A stretch of 64,000 bases of DNA from Hymenobacter plasmatis (GCF_020711255.1 NZ_JAJFAW010000015.1:1-64000), one strand, 5' to 3'. Shown: positions 9,291-19,076, counted from the first letter of the stretch. Numbers and translations: made by a program. Notes: generated by a model from the letters alone, not told the origin.

Positions 9291-9928
9291 GCCTGCGCGC
9301 TGTACCTCAAGGCCTTTACACCGCGCACCACGGACTCGACCCACGGGCTGCGGTGCGCGGCGAAGCGGCTGCTTAACCAGCCCAAGCCGACCCAAGCGAA
9401 CCGCGTCTGGGTCAGCGATATCACGTATTTGCCGCTGGCGAACGGCGAGTGGGCCTATCTGTGCGCCTTTCAGGACCTGGCCGGCAAGCAGGTGGTCGGC
9501 TGGCAAGTCGGGGCGACGATGCCGGAAGAATTGGTCACCAGGGCCTTGCAACGCGCTTTTTGGGCCCAGCCGCCGGCCCCAGGCCTGCTGGTGCATTCGG
9601 AACGCGGCGGGCATTATTGCGGCAACGCCTACCCAACGCTGATGCACGACCACGGAGCCGTGCGCTCGCAGAGCCGGCGCGGCGACTGCTACGACAATGG
9701 GCAGGCCGAAAGCCTCTTATCCCGGCTCAAAACAGAGGTGCTCGAACTACGCGAGCGGCCCGTTTTTGCCGACCTGGCCGATGCCTAAGCCAGCGTCACC
9801 GACTATTTTGACTACTACAACCACGAGCGCCTGCACTCCAGCATCGACTATCAGATACCCTATCATACTAACAAACAACTTCTTCAACCTAACACCCTAA
9901 ACTGTCCAGCGTAATTGGACCACCTCAG
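9291..9928 (+). mobile_element. Second IS3-family element, right-hand fragment with inactivated orfB
   Basis: Only the 3-prime half is present. The plus-strand frame gives THGLRCAAKRLLNQPKPTQANRVWVS, then DITYLPLANGEWAYLCAFQD, HSERGGHYC, RGDCYDNGQAESLLSRLKTE and FDYYNHERLHSSIDY. The second catalytic residue in HSDRG has become Glu, and an in-frame TAA at 9,786-9,788 (DLADA-stop-ASVTDYF) replaces a codon that is Gln (CAA) in the related pattern. The right terminal repeat is at about 9,900-9,928, TGAGGTGGTCCAA on the minus strand, resembling the ends of the neighbouring element. The two are related but not identical in protein sequence, so they are different IS types of one family. Confidence 0.85.
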
Positions 9929-9939
9929 TCTACACCCAA

Positions 9940-11100
9940 CTACGCTGTAGGTGCGACAGAAGTGTTACCAATTGATATTAGCCGCTTCAACAGGCTTCCA
10001 ACTGGGTCGATTTCCAAGCGGGGAAGCGTTCGAGTAGCTGCCAATGCCCCCATATCAGACCACTCTGCCCGGCGGGACCAAGCGCGGTCAAGTGCTTTAT
10101 TTAGCGATATGGCCGAAGCGGTATCGGCAATGAAGCCGGTTTCTTCGTCATCCAACCAATCGCGCACAATCCCTACGTCGGCTGCCACAACGGGCAGGCC
10201 GCAGAGCATGGCTTCTTGCAGTACCATAGGCCCCGATTCAATACGGGACGGAATAACCACTAAGTCCGTGTTCTGCCACAGAGAGGCGGCGTCGGCAAAG
10301 TAGCCGCAGAGTTGAACGTGGTCTTCGAGGCCGTAGAAACGAATGAGTTCCTTCAGGTACTCGCGGTCAGGGCCCTGACCATAAAAATTAACACAAAACC
10401 TACGGTGGGCCCACTGGGGAGCAGTCAATGCTTCCAGCAGCACGTCATGCCCCTTGCGGTCTACATCAAAGCTGGCCACTACCGACAGGCGCGCTATACC
10501 ATCAGTAGCTGGAGTATGTATCAGTGGGTAGGTAGCGGGTAGGTTCAAAGGGTTTTGAATAACCCTGGCATTGGCAATGGGGTCAACTAGCTGTCGCTGA
10601 ATGGTGCGTAGCTGTTTATCCGATATCATAAGAACCTCCTTAGCATGGCCGAAAAGTGTCACTACTTTGCTGCGGGAGAAGTCGCGCTGCCGGGCGGGGT
10701 CGTTATAGTTGTGGCACACCAGCACAAACGGAACTTTCCGCAGCCATTCGGCAAGCTGGTTGTGGTAATAGAGGTCTATCCATCCCCCCTGGCTAACTAC
10801 CACCACATCGGGGTTGAATTCTGCCAACGCCCGTACTTCGGGCAACACGCCTCCCCTAGGCAAGCGTCGCAACCAACTCAGTGCACGGTAGCGCAGGCTT
10901 CCCTCGTACCGCGAACGAAAAAATAAAGTGGCGCCTGCTTGCCCCAGCTGTTGGTAGGTGCCGGGCAGTTCCGGCCAGGCGTAAGCCGATACCATGACCT
11001 TGTGCCCTTCAGCCAGCGCCCGGGCGGCTGTGCGGGCCCAAAGCACCTCACTTCCTCCCTCGGGAGTGTCGTAGAGCAACGTTATAAATGCTATTCTCAT
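9940..11100 (-). CDS. Family 4 glycosyltransferase
   Basis: A 386-residue GT-B enzyme. The N-terminal domain starts MRIAFITLLYDTPEGGSEVL with the glycine-rich GGSE acceptor-side loop. The C-terminal domain contains SVVASFDVDRKGHDVLLEAL, YGQGPDREYLKELI and the GT4 signature PSRIESGPMVLQEAMLCGLPVVAADVG (about residues 285-315), where the first Glu and the E-x7-E spacing bind the donor nucleotide. It is the last intact gene before the IS block and likely adds a sugar to the exported polysaccharide. The next gene upstream ends only 13 bases away, so the two are probably co-transcribed. Donor sugar unknown. Confidence 0.9.
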   Translation of the reverse strand: MRIAFITLLYDTPEGGSEVLWARTAARALAEGHKVMVSAYAWPELPGTYQQLGQAGATLFFRSRYEGSLRYRALSWLRRLPRGGVLPEVRALAEFNPDVVVVSQGGWIDLYYHNQLAEWLRKVPFVLVCHNYNDPARQRDFSRSKVVTLFGHAKEVLMISDKQLRTIQRQLVDPIANARVIQNPLNLPATYPLIHTPATDGIARLSVVASFDVDRKGHDVLLEALTAPQWAHRRFCVNFYGQGPDREYLKELIRFYGLEDHVQLCGYFADAASLWQNTDLVVIPSRIESGPMVLQEAMLCGLPVVAADVGIVRDWLDDEETGFIADTASAISLNKALDRAWSRRAEWSDMGALAATRTLPRLEIDPVGSLLKRLISIGNTSVAPTA

Positions 11101-11113
11101 GCTTTTGCCGTGT

Positions 11114-12001
11114 TCAGCTCTCGGTGTTGTCTTTTTTGCGTGCGCCTCCCCGCAGCCACAGCTTGGCTAGCCAGAGACTGTCGCGGTCAAACGGATTGTG
11201 GCATAAGCACCGCGCCAAGTATTGTAAAATTAAGCTACTTGGAAAGCGGGCTCTTATGAGGCGGCCCGTAAACTCTTGCAAGGCCTTAAGCTCCATAGCC
11301 GCTCGTTGGCTTGGGGTAGGTTGTGCCACCCCAAACGGCAGCTGCCCGCGGCGCTTCTTTTGGTACTTCAGGGCATTCAGCAGCCACGCACTATTGACGG
11401 AGCCGCGGGAATGGTGCTCCAGCACCAGGCCAAAGGTAACACACACCCGCATCCCCTGACGGAACAACTCGGTGCAATAGTCAATGTCGTAGAAATGAAA
11501 GTCTGTAAAGGTGGCCGAGTCGAAGGGGTGTTGCTCCCACACTTCCCGGCGGGAGCACATCCACAAACCATCGACTACAGCGACATCGGTGAGCGCAGCT
11601 GCTTCCGGGTTACACAAATCCATGCGGCTGCTTCCGTCCGCAAACACATTCATCACGTTTTCGCGGTATAGTTCGGGCCCGCAGCCCCACCACGCCGCGG
11701 GTGCAGCCAGTTGAAACATTCCTCCGACTACTCCAATAGCGCCTATGGTTTGGTCAGCCAATGTATCAACCACTACACTCCCCCACCCTTCCGTACGAAA
11801 GCGAATGTCTTCGTGCATAAAGCATAGCAAGGGATATTGTGCCTGCGATGCCCCTAGATTATACGCCTCGCAGATGCCATACTTACCCGTACTGTTATCA
11901 ATTGCCAATAGCTCGTACGGCACACCAATGGTCTTCTTTACATTTTCGCTGACAGCAGCTAAATCAACCGCTTTACGGGAGCATATTACGAGTGATAACA
12001 C
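11114..12001 (-). CDS. Glycosyltransferase, StrF-like GT2 (Glyco_tranf_2_5 type)
   Basis: This 295-residue protein begins MLSLVICSRKAVDLAAVSENV and has ELLAIDNSTGKYGICEAYNLGA and LLCFMHEDIRFRTEGW, the HEDI pattern of the PF13712/StrF-like subgroup in place of a DxD. Later motifs GFVGG-like GVVGGMFQLA, VDGLWMCSRREVW and FHFYDIDYCTELFRQG are also of that group. No membrane segment is evident. It lies in a tight run of glycosyltransferases (13 bases from both neighbours), which supports an assembly role. Specificity cannot be predicted. Confidence 0.85.
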   Translation of the reverse strand: MLSLVICSRKAVDLAAVSENVKKTIGVPYELLAIDNSTGKYGICEAYNLGASQAQYPLLCFMHEDIRFRTEGWGSVVVDTLADQTIGAIGVVGGMFQLAAPAAWWGCGPELYRENVMNVFADGSSRMDLCNPEAAALTDVAVVDGLWMCSRREVWEQHPFDSATFTDFHFYDIDYCTELFRQGMRVCVTFGLVLEHHSRGSVNSAWLLNALKYQKKRRGQLPFGVAQPTPSQRAAMELKALQEFTGRLIRARFPSSLILQYLARCLCHNPFDRDSLWLAKLWLRGGARKKDNTES

Positions 12002-12014
12002 AGCCGGCTACGCT

Positions 12015-13040
12015 TTAAGATACCTGTGTATTTCTCTTCAGCTTACCCGTAATCTTAAATAAAAATCCGTCGCCTAGCATCATGCGAAGTCCACTCATGC
12101 CGTTGCTCAGCAGGTAATGCTGCAGTTCGGCGCGAAATTGCTGCGGGAATGATGGTTCAATATCTTTAAATGCTCTGTAAATCTGCCGATGCCGGCTTAT
12201 CGGGACTTTCTTGTATACGAACGAATAAAACCATAAATCAAGCAGATAACGCAAGGCCTTCGCGTAAGCAGTGGCATCAGCCGGACCATAAGCTCGCATA
12301 GCCGATAATATCTGCACCGATTCGAGTAGCGAAGTGCCATTTAGGTCATTGCGGCTGCGGACGTTGTTACTATGAGTGCGGAAATAATTCAGTTGGCGCG
12401 ACACAAACGCTGCTTTGCCGCGTGATAGAATGCGAGCCCAGTATAGCCAATCGCCGCACACTTTCATGCTTACTGCTGCTTCCCCTGCTTCCAAGAGAGT
12501 ACTCCTACGTAGCAGCACGGCGCTGGCGTTAGGTATAATGTTACGGTAGGACATAAAGCGCTGAATAAGCTTATGTCCATCCATTACAAAATCTTGAGTG
12601 AACAATTCAGGGTCAAGCTGTGCCATAAACCATTGCCAAGTGCCCGATACCTTGTCGTGTTCATCCATATTATAAGAGTCACAATAGGCCAATACCACTT
12701 CAGGGTTAGCTTCTAAGTATGACATCAGGGTTTCCACTAAGGTAGGCTCGGCGGCGTCATCACTCTCAGCAATCCAGATGTATGCGCCTGTCGCTAGTGT
12801 AATGCCCTTATTCCACTGCTTGAACGTATTGCCACCGTTTCTATCGTTAAGAACGACTTTAATGCGAGAATCTTTGCTTGCATAATGGGCAATGATTTCC
12901 CGGCTGTTATCAGTCGAACAATCATCCATCAGAATTATCTCCAAGTTGGGATACGTCTGTTGCAAGACACTTTCAATTCGCCTTGGCAAATATTTAGCGT
13001 GATTGAAATTGGGAATAATAACTGTAACCATTGAAGTCAT
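12015..13040 (-). CDS. Family 2 glycosyltransferase
   Basis: A 341-residue GT-A enzyme starting MTSMVTVIIPNFNHAKYLPRRIESVL. It shows LMDDCSTDNSREII near residue 38, NGGNTFKQWNKGI near 70 and the metal-binding AESDDAAEP near 92. The C-terminal 100 residues are alpha-helical and variable, ending in a basic segment. It is the middle member of five consecutive glycosyltransferases. Starts at residue 1 or at Met4 are equally possible. Its base composition is intermediate between the AT-rich pair upstream and the richer genes downstream. Confidence 0.9.
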   Translation of the reverse strand: MTSMVTVIIPNFNHAKYLPRRIESVLQQTYPNLEIILMDDCSTDNSREIIAHYASKDSRIKVVLNDRNGGNTFKQWNKGITLATGAYIWIAESDDAAEPTLVETLMSYLEANPEVVLAYCDSYNMDEHDKVSGTWQWFMAQLDPELFTQDFVMDGHKLIQRFMSYRNIIPNASAVLLRRSTLLEAGEAAVSMKVCGDWLYWARILSRGKAAFVSRQLNYFRTHSNNVRSRNDLNGTSLLESVQILSAMRAYGPADATAYAKALRYLLDLWFYSFVYKKVPISRHRQIYRAFKDIEPSFPQQFRAELQHYLLSNGMSGLRMMLGDGFLFKITGKLKRNTQVS

Positions 13041-13082
13041 GTACGAAAGTAATTATTAGATCAAATCAAGAGAGGTCTTATC

Positions 13083-14237
13083 TTACAAGAATTTTCTTAT
13101 AAGACTAACTATTTCATTAGCAGATATATCAACGGTATGCCTTGCTCGCATTTTGCGAGCACCATTAGTACCCAACCTCAAACGCTCAGTCTTATCATTG
13201 CTTAACCTAACAACTGCCTGTGCCATTATATCTGTACGTAGGTAGGGCACTACAATGCCACAATCTGTTTCAACAAATTCAGGCATTCCTCCTGAATCCT
13301 TGAAACAAATAATAGGCTTTCCAAGGGAAGCCGCTTCTAAACAAACTAAGGGATAGGCATCTTCGCGTGAAGTCAATAAGAATATGTCAGATCCTGACAT
13401 ATACTCATGAATATTTGTCTTCTGCCCTATAAATTTCACTTTGTCATTCAATCCTGCTCGAGCCAAATCGTACTGCCCTCTTACTCCAGTATAAGAATCT
13501 AGCCCCCCACCGACCCAGATGAAATAAGTCGTCTGCCCTTCTATTTCTTGCACTTGCTGCGCTACTTGAATAAACAAATCTGGTGATTTGCGCCACTCAA
13601 TTGTACCTGATGCCATTACTAATAAGGCATTTTCTGGAATGCAGAGTTCATTACGTATATTTTGACGGCTCATTTCAAATTGAGCAGATTCAAGCACTGG
13701 AATAAACTCGTGGACTTTTGCAACTTTATCTTCTGACACATTATGTGCCTTAATTAGATTAATAGATACTGCTTCAGAAGCAGCTATAAAAAAATTTACA
13801 CGCTTTGCTAATTTTGTGAATTTATCATTACCAATAGATTCCTGGATAATCAGTTGAAGTTCATGTACGTGACACATAACTGGACAACGCAAAATATCAC
13901 TAAGCTCTGTTGCTAGTTCTAAAGTCACTATTGTGTTTGCATAAATCAAATTTGGGGCTAAATCCCTTAACTCATTTTTTACGTCACGATAATCATCGAT
14001 TCTCTCATTCAATAACCGCTTAATATTGCGTTTCCACCTTGACATTGGCGGGTTCTTCCTCCAGACGAATGTATTCGCAATTTGTTCAAAATCAACTTGC
14101 ATATCGCCACCCCCTTTTAGAATTAGGACGGATGGCTCCAAATCTGTTTGTTCTTTTAACCACCTGATCAAGTGCAACAATACAATTGGAGCTCCTGTCC
14201 TTGTCGCTTCATGAGAAATAAATAAAATCTTTTTCAT
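13083..14237 (-). CDS. Family 4 glycosyltransferase (AT-rich)
   Basis: About 384 residues from Met at 14237 (MKKILFISHEATRTGAPIVLLHLI); a Met five residues earlier is the alternative. TGAPIVL is the acceptor-side loop common in GT4 enzymes of this type. The C-terminal Rossmann domain has VMASGTIEWRKSPDLFIQVA, WVGGG, KFIGQKTNIHEYMSGSDIFLL and the GT4 donor signature SREDAYPLVCLEAASLGKPIICF (about residues 295-317). With the next upstream gene it forms an AT-rich patch in an otherwise GC-richer locus, which suggests acquisition from another source. Confidence 0.9.
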   Translation of the reverse strand: MKKILFISHEATRTGAPIVLLHLIRWLKEQTDLEPSVLILKGGGDMQVDFEQIANTFVWRKNPPMSRWKRNIKRLLNERIDDYRDVKNELRDLAPNLIYANTIVTLELATELSDILRCPVMCHVHELQLIIQESIGNDKFTKLAKRVNFFIAASEAVSINLIKAHNVSEDKVAKVHEFIPVLESAQFEMSRQNIRNELCIPENALLVMASGTIEWRKSPDLFIQVAQQVQEIEGQTTYFIWVGGGLDSYTGVRGQYDLARAGLNDKVKFIGQKTNIHEYMSGSDIFLLTSREDAYPLVCLEAASLGKPIICFKDSGGMPEFVETDCGIVVPYLRTDIMAQAVVRLSNDKTERLRLGTNGARKMRARHTVDISANEIVSLIRKFL

Positions 14238-14331
14238 AAAGCTAGGATTCAATAGATTAAAAACCGATTTGGTAGCGAACCCGCTTTTTGCCAGATAAAG
14301 TCTTTGAGCAAGTTGTACTGTGCTTTTTAAT

Positions 14332-15267
14332 TTAAAATATTTTTTTTACTCTATTTAATACAGGAGAGAAGTAGAAACGTTTCAAATAATACTCTAAACC
14401 AAAGCAGTCGTAACATAGCGCTTTGTACACAGACTTATTTAAACCGGGTGTGTTGTTAACAAATCCCTCAAACATTAGCTTCATCTTTTTCGATATCTCT
14501 CCCTTGTCGATTGGATAACCAAGCGCCGCAAACCTATTCATTAGAGTATTAATATTTTTAATATATTCACCATTATTCACAACCCGAGAGGTTTCGCTGC
14601 TTGAATGGTCACGGTATCCACATAAATAATCATTAATTTGTAAACCCTTGCACTTGTATATAATTCTTACCCACATTTCCCAATCAAAAACAAAACTCAT
14701 GTTTGTATCAAACAAACCTAAATTGGTATAAGATTGGCGACGAACCACTACTGCCGGAGTACGTAAGGGATTATCGTACATCAATTCCTCTATATTATTT
14801 GTAGGCGCCAACAATTGCTTACTAGGTTCCATTCTATAAATAACTTGGCTTGATTCATTGATAACCTCTGCTGTGCAGCTTATCAGCCCGACATCTGGAT
14901 GAGAGTCCAACTTTGAACCCATTACCTTATAAAAATCCTCATTTACTAAATCGTCTGCGTTTAAAATATGGATGTATTTGCCTTTTGATAATTTAACACA
15001 CTGGTTAAAATTATTAATCATTCCAATATTAGACTTATTTTGCGCCCACTGCACACGCCCTTTACCTACTGATTTAACTATGTCTATCGTATTATCAGTG
15101 GAGCAATTATCCACTACCACTATTTCCATCTCCTCTTCACTATAATTCTGCATAATCACACTATTCAGTGTCTCGGCTAAATACCGACTAGCATTATAAG
15201 CCGGTATCATAACAGACCAAATAGGATTATCAAGAACCTTCATTTTTTTATACGTTGGATCAAACAA
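14332..15267 (-). CDS. Family 2 glycosyltransferase (AT-rich)
   Basis: A 311-residue GT-A enzyme with WSVMIPAYNASRYLAETLNS, VVDNCSTDNTIDIV near residue 50 and LNADDLVNEDFY near 100 supplying the metal-binding Asp pair. FVFDWEMWVRIIYKC near residue 195 and CGYRDHSSSETS near 218 are typical acceptor-region motifs of O-antigen GT2 enzymes. GC content is low (17 of 60 bases in 14,521-14,580 by hand count), clearly below the neighbouring rfbH. Met8 (MKVLDNPIW) is an alternative start. It follows rfbH by 20 bases, so it is probably in the same transcript. Confidence 0.9.
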   Translation of the reverse strand: MFDPTYKKMKVLDNPIWSVMIPAYNASRYLAETLNSVIMQNYSEEEMEIVVVDNCSTDNTIDIVKSVGKGRVQWAQNKSNIGMINNFNQCVKLSKGKYIHILNADDLVNEDFYKVMGSKLDSHPDVGLISCTAEVINESSQVIYRMEPSKQLLAPTNNIEELMYDNPLRTPAVVVRRQSYTNLGLFDTNMSFVFDWEMWVRIIYKCKGLQINDYLCGYRDHSSSETSRVVNNGEYIKNINTLMNRFAALGYPIDKGEISKKMKLMFEGFVNNTPGLNKSVYKALCYDCFGLEYYLKRFYFSPVLNRVKKIF

Positions 15268-15287
15268 CTGAAATTAAAGATAGCATA

Positions 15288-16595
15288 TTATTTACCTAGA
15301 AACTTATTGACTACATCTACTATGTAATCATAATGCTCTTCTTGCAACCCAGGCCACACACCCAACCAGAACGAACGGTTCATGATGGTATCGGTATTCG
15401 TCAGGTTACCGACCACGCGGTGTTCAATACCAACGTAAGCCGGCTGACGTAGTAGGTTGCCGGCAAACAGCAGGCGCGTACCAATTTTATGGTCTTCCAG
15501 ATGCTGCACCAGTTCCTGTCGGTTTATGCGGCTGTCGTCGCGCAGGGTGAGCAGGAAGCCAAACCAACTGGGCTCGGAGCCTGGCGTGGGCTCAGGGAGA
15601 ATGAAATGTTCTTCAAACTGCTTCATTTTGGCGAGCAGCATCGCGTGGTTCTCGCGGCGGCGCTGCACAAAGAAATCAGCCTTGTTGAGCTGACTTAGGC
15701 CAATGGCGGCCTGCATGTCGGTCACCTTCAAGTTGAAGCCGATGTGCGAGTACGTGTATTTGTGGTCGTAGCCGTAGGGCAGCTCGCCCAGCTGCCAGCA
15801 GAAGCGTTTGTTGCAGGTATTGTCTTTGCCGGGTTCGCAGTAGCAGTCGCGGCCCCAGTCGCGGAAGCTTTCGGCTATCTTCTTAAGCCGGATGTTATTG
15901 ATGAGCACGGCGCCGCCCTCCCCCATGGTGATGTGGTGGGCCGGGTAGAAGGAAAGCGTGGCGAGGTCGCCGAAGGTGCCCGTTTTCTGACCGTTGTATG
16001 TGGCCCCCAGCGAGTCGCAGTCGTCTTCAATTACCCAGAGATTGTACTTCTGGGCCACGCGCATCACCTCGGCCAGGTTGAAGGGGTTGCCCAGGGTGTG
16101 AGCCATCATGATGGCCTTGGTTTTGGGCGTTATGGCCTGCTCCAGCAGTTCAACTTTGATGTTGTAGGTGGGAATATCAACGTCGATAAACACCGGCACG
16201 CAGCCGAATTGTATAATTGGGTTGACGGTGGTGGGAAAACCTGCGGCCACCGTAATCACTTCATCGCCGGGCTTGATGGCACGGTCGCCAAGCTTGGGCG
16301 AAGTCAGGGTATAGAAGGCCACAAGATTAGCCGAAGAACCCGAGTTTACCACTAGTGCCGACTTGCAGCCAAACCACTTGGCCAGCTTTTGCTCGAACTT
16401 AGGACCGAAGCGGCCGGTAGTGAGCCAACCATCCAGAGTGGCTTCCACCCCATAAAGCAGGTCATCGGCATCAAGTACTTTGCCCGTCACAGGGATGTAA
16501 TCTACACCGGGTTTAATAGACTTGGTAACATTTTTATGTGCAACCTGAGTCAATGCGCCCAACAAGCCATTCTCTTCTGTGATATTCTTAAGCAT
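15288..16595 (-). CDS. rfbH: CDP-4-dehydro-6-deoxyglucose 3-dehydrase (E1, RfbH/AscC-type)
   Basis: A 435-residue DegT-fold enzyme that removes the C3 hydroxyl in CDP-3,6-dideoxyhexose synthesis. The normal PLP-binding Lys is replaced: [14 protein letters not shown] has His where FYPGK would be expected, the hallmark of E1, which uses PMP and does not form an internal aldimine. A cysteine-rich insert near residue 245 ([17 protein letters not shown]) matches the [2Fe-2S] site of RfbH/AscC, which passes electrons from a partner reductase (E3, RfbI/AscD). No E3 gene is visible nearby. The start overlaps the end of the upstream reductase gene by 8 bases, indicating coupled translation. Confidence 0.92.
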   Translation of the reverse strand: MLKNITEENGLLGALTQVAHKNVTKSIKPGVDYIPVTGKVLDADDLLYGVEATLDGWLTTGRFGPKFEQKLAKWFGCKSALVVNSGSSANLVAFYTLTSPKLGDRAIKPGDEVITVAAGFPTTVNPIIQFGCVPVFIDVDIPTYNIKVELLEQAITPKTKAIMMAHTLGNPFNLAEVMRVAQKYNLWVIEDDCDSLGATYNGQKTGTFGDLATLSFYPAHHITMGEGGAVLINNIRLKKIAESFRDWGRDCYCEPGKDNTCNKRFCWQLGELPYGYDHKYTYSHIGFNLKVTDMQAAIGLSQLNKADFFVQRRRENHAMLLAKMKQFEEHFILPEPTPGSEPSWFGFLLTLRDDSRINRQELVQHLEDHKIGTRLLFAGNLLRQPAYVGIEHRVVGNLTNTDTIMNRSFWLGVWPGLQEEHYDYIVDVVNKFLGK

Positions 16596-17466
16596 GTAAC
16601 TTGGTAGTTAGGTAGTCGTCAACGTTAGTAAAGCGAAAATCAGGAAATTCGCTCAAAAATTTTCGAGCCAGCAACCCCCCATTAAGTGGACGAGCCGCCG
16701 CTTGAGCCAAGGCTTGGGTGTTGGTAAGTGTTAACGCTGCTTTCTCGTAAGCAAATTTGTGTATCACCCGTTCCGCTAATTGAAAGCGGTTCATGTAATC
16801 AGTACTCCCTAAATGATAAAGGCCTTGTTTTTTGCCATTTAATAGCACCTTAATAGCTTTGGCAACATCGCGGGCATTGATGGGAGTAGCGTACTGGTCG
16901 TGTGGAAGCGTCAAAGCAATTGGCTCGCTGGCTGCAATCTGATTGAGCATGCGAGCGATGAAGTTTTTTCCACGCAACTCGTCTCCATAAACATTGGTAA
17001 TACGCAGAATTAGGTAGGCCAAACCGCTGTTGACCACTAATTGTTCTGCTGCCAGCTTGTGAGCACCATATACACAAATGGGGTTTACTGGGTGTCCTTC
17101 AGCATAAGGCCCCTGCTCGCCATCGAACACATAATCAGTGGATATGAATATAAATTTAGAGTTATGCCGGCGCGCCGCTGCGAGTAGATTCTGAGTTGAA
17201 ACCACTGTTTTCAAATGGCTTTCTTCTGGGTGGCTCTCGCAGTAGTCCACAAACGTAAGCGCACCGCAGTGCACGATAACCTCAGGCCCAAACTCATCCA
17301 ACGACGCATTCTGGGTGTCTGCTAAGTCGCAAGAGTTGAAATAAACGCTGTTGGTCGTCTCAAATGATAAGTGAGTGCCCAACACCGCAAACTCATCGAA
17401 CTGGCTTAAATAAGCCTGGCAATTACTTCCTACTAGGCCTGATGCCCCTACAATCAGAATATTCAT
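16588..17466 (-). CDS. NAD(P)-dependent sugar-nucleotide reductase (RmlD-like SDR)
   Basis: A 292-residue extended SDR. It has the Rossmann motif GASGLVGSN at residues 7-15, [17 protein letters not shown] near 105-121 and the catalytic YGAHK near 133. The overall pattern is that of RmlD, dTDP-4-dehydrorhamnose reductase. Context is a CDP-sugar cluster, so it may instead reduce the 4-keto group of a CDP-3,6-dideoxyhexulose, as AscF does for CDP-ascarylose; this is inference. It starts 5 bases after the epimerase stop and overlaps rfbH. Confidence 0.85.
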   Translation of the reverse strand: MNILIVGASGLVGSNCQAYLSQFDEFAVLGTHLSFETTNSVYFNSCDLADTQNASLDEFGPEVIVHCGALTFVDYCESHPEESHLKTVVSTQNLLAAARRHNSKFIFISTDYVFDGEQGPYAEGHPVNPICVYGAHKLAAEQLVVNSGLAYLILRITNVYGDELRGKNFIARMLNQIAASEPIALTLPHDQYATPINARDVAKAIKVLLNGKKQGLYHLGSTDYMNRFQLAERVIHKFAYEKAALTLTNTQALAQAAARPLNGGLLARKFLSEFPDFRFTNVDDYLTTKLHA

Positions 17467-17471
17467 TGAAA

Positions 17472-18005
17472 TTAGAAAGTTGATTGAAGGTCGGCCATGC
17501 TTCCGAAAGCAGCATCACGGTCAGATACAACGGGTGTCCTCACAGGCCAGCTAAATCCAATTGTATCCCACCGGATGCCGCTATCGGCCGTAGCCTCGTA
17601 TACACTATTTACGTTATACACCACCGTAGCGGTGTTGCTCAGCGTCAGGAAGCCATGGGCAAAACCCCGCGGAATATATACCGCGTTGACATGCTCTTTT
17701 AGCTCAATGGCCGCAAATTGAAGATAGAATGGCGAACTGCTTCGCAAGTCCACTATCACATCTAAAATCCGGCCCTGCGTCACATATACCAGCTTGTCGT
17801 GCTCGTAAGGTGGCAGCTGAAAATGCATTCCCCGGACAACGTCCTTGTGCGAAACAGAATAATAGCTTTCCCGGAAATCAACGGCCAGGCCATGTTCACG
17901 GAAGGCACCTGCGTGAAATGTCTTCACAAAGATGCCGCGCTTGTCATGGCTGACGAAATTTTCCAGCAGCATCACATCTGCCAGCGCAGTCGGCTTAACT
18001 ATCAT
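17472..18005 (-). CDS. RmlC-like sugar-nucleotide 3,5- or 5-epimerase
   Basis: A 177-residue cupin of the RmlC family. RGIFVKTFHAGAFREHGL, SHKDVVRGMHFQLPP with the catalytic His, and RGFAHGFLTLS are family hallmarks. The normal role is epimerisation of dTDP-4-keto-6-deoxyglucose, but no dTDP-glucose genes accompany it. Its place between rfbG and an RmlD-like reductase resembles AscE, which epimerises C5 of a CDP-3,6-dideoxy-4-hexulose. The start at 18005 (MIVKPTALADVMLLE) overlaps the rfbG stop by 11 bases and fits the usual length; longer upstream starts lie inside rfbG and are unlikely. Confidence 0.88.
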   Translation of the reverse strand: MIVKPTALADVMLLENFVSHDKRGIFVKTFHAGAFREHGLAVDFRESYYSVSHKDVVRGMHFQLPPYEHDKLVYVTQGRILDVIVDLRSSSPFYLQFAAIELKEHVNAVYIPRGFAHGFLTLSNTATVVYNVNSVYEATADSGIRWDTIGFSWPVRTPVVSDRDAAFGSMADLQSTF

Positions 18006-19074
18006 GTGAGGCAAAAGCATTAATTTGTTGCACAGTGAACTGCTTGATTCCCTCGGGCTGCTCATGGTAGGCTTTGTACCACTGCAGTGTTTTGGCAATG
18101 GCTTTATCAGCGGAATGTTGAGGTTTCCAAGCCAGCTCACTCACGGCCTTGCTGATATCCAGCTTCAACAAGCCGGCTTCGTGCGGCTGCCCAATTTGCA
18201 CAGGCTTTTCGTACGTGCCGCTGCCCCAGATTTTTAACGCTGCCTGCACCAGTTCTTCCACTATCTTGTTGTCATCCGCATAGGGGCCAAAATTCCAGCT
18301 GCCCCCGTATTGCACAGGATTAGCCGCCAGCTTCGCCCCCAGCAGCAGATAGCCTTTTAGTGGTTCCAGCACGTGCTGCCAGGGACGCACCGCCAACGGG
18401 TTGCGCACAGTAACGGGCCGCTCGGCGCGTAGGGCGCGTACGATGTCCGGAATTATCCGGTCTTTGGCCCAATCGCCACCCCCAATTACATTGCCAGCCC
18501 GAGCGCTGGCAATGCCTTTCTGGTGCTGCGCAACCACGGCCGGATTGAAGAACGACTGGGTATAAGAGTGAATGACTAGCTCGGCACAGGCCTTGCTGGC
18601 ACTATAAGGGTCATAGCCGCCCAGCCGGTCGGTTTCGCGGTAGGGATACAGCCACTCTTTGTTCTCGTACACCTTGTCGGTGGTTATTAACACCACAGTG
18701 CAGGGCTTGGCTAGCTTACGCACCGCTTCGAGCACATAGGCAGTGCCGATTGCATTCACCGAGAATGTTTCAGCCGGCATTTCATACGAAAGCCTTACCA
18801 ATGGCTGAGCCGCCAAGTGAAACACAAAATCGGGTTGAAAAGACAACAGCTCTCTTTCCAGTCGGGGAGCGTCGCGCAAATCGGCAATTACGGATTCGCA
18901 CAATGCGTCGCCCGCAATCAGAGAGTAAAGTGCCTCTTCGGTATCGGGCGCCAGTGCGTAGCCTTTCACTTCGGCACCCAACAGGTGCAGCCACTGTAGC
19001 AGCCACGCTCCTTTAAACCCAGTGTGACCGGTTAAAAAAACCTTTTTCCCATGGTATATAGATTGAAAATCCAT
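17995..19074 (-). CDS. rfbG: CDP-glucose 4,6-dehydratase
   Basis: A 359-residue extended SDR. KKVFLTGHTGFKGAWL near the N-terminus has the GHTGFKG variant of the Rossmann loop that marks CDP-glucose dehydratases. VVLITTDKVYENKEW near residue 120 gives the TDK active-site motif and YDPYSASKACAEL the catalytic Tyr-Lys pair. AGNVIGGGDWAKDRIIPD is a further RfbG signature. It converts CDP-glucose to CDP-4-keto-6-deoxyglucose. The chosen start (MDFQSIYHGKK) leaves a 2-base gap after rfbF; a Met six residues upstream would overlap rfbF. Confidence 0.93.
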   Translation of the reverse strand: MDFQSIYHGKKVFLTGHTGFKGAWLLQWLHLLGAEVKGYALAPDTEEALYSLIAGDALCESVIADLRDAPRLERELLSFQPDFVFHLAAQPLVRLSYEMPAETFSVNAIGTAYVLEAVRKLAKPCTVVLITTDKVYENKEWLYPYRETDRLGGYDPYSASKACAELVIHSYTQSFFNPAVVAQHQKGIASARAGNVIGGGDWAKDRIIPDIVRALRAERPVTVRNPLAVRPWQHVLEPLKGYLLLGAKLAANPVQYGGSWNFGPYADDNKIVEELVQAALKIWGSGTYEKPVQIGQPHEAGLLKLDISKAVSELAWKPQHSADKAIAKTLQWYKAYHEQPEGIKQFTVQQINAFASHDS

Positions 19075-19076
19075 GC

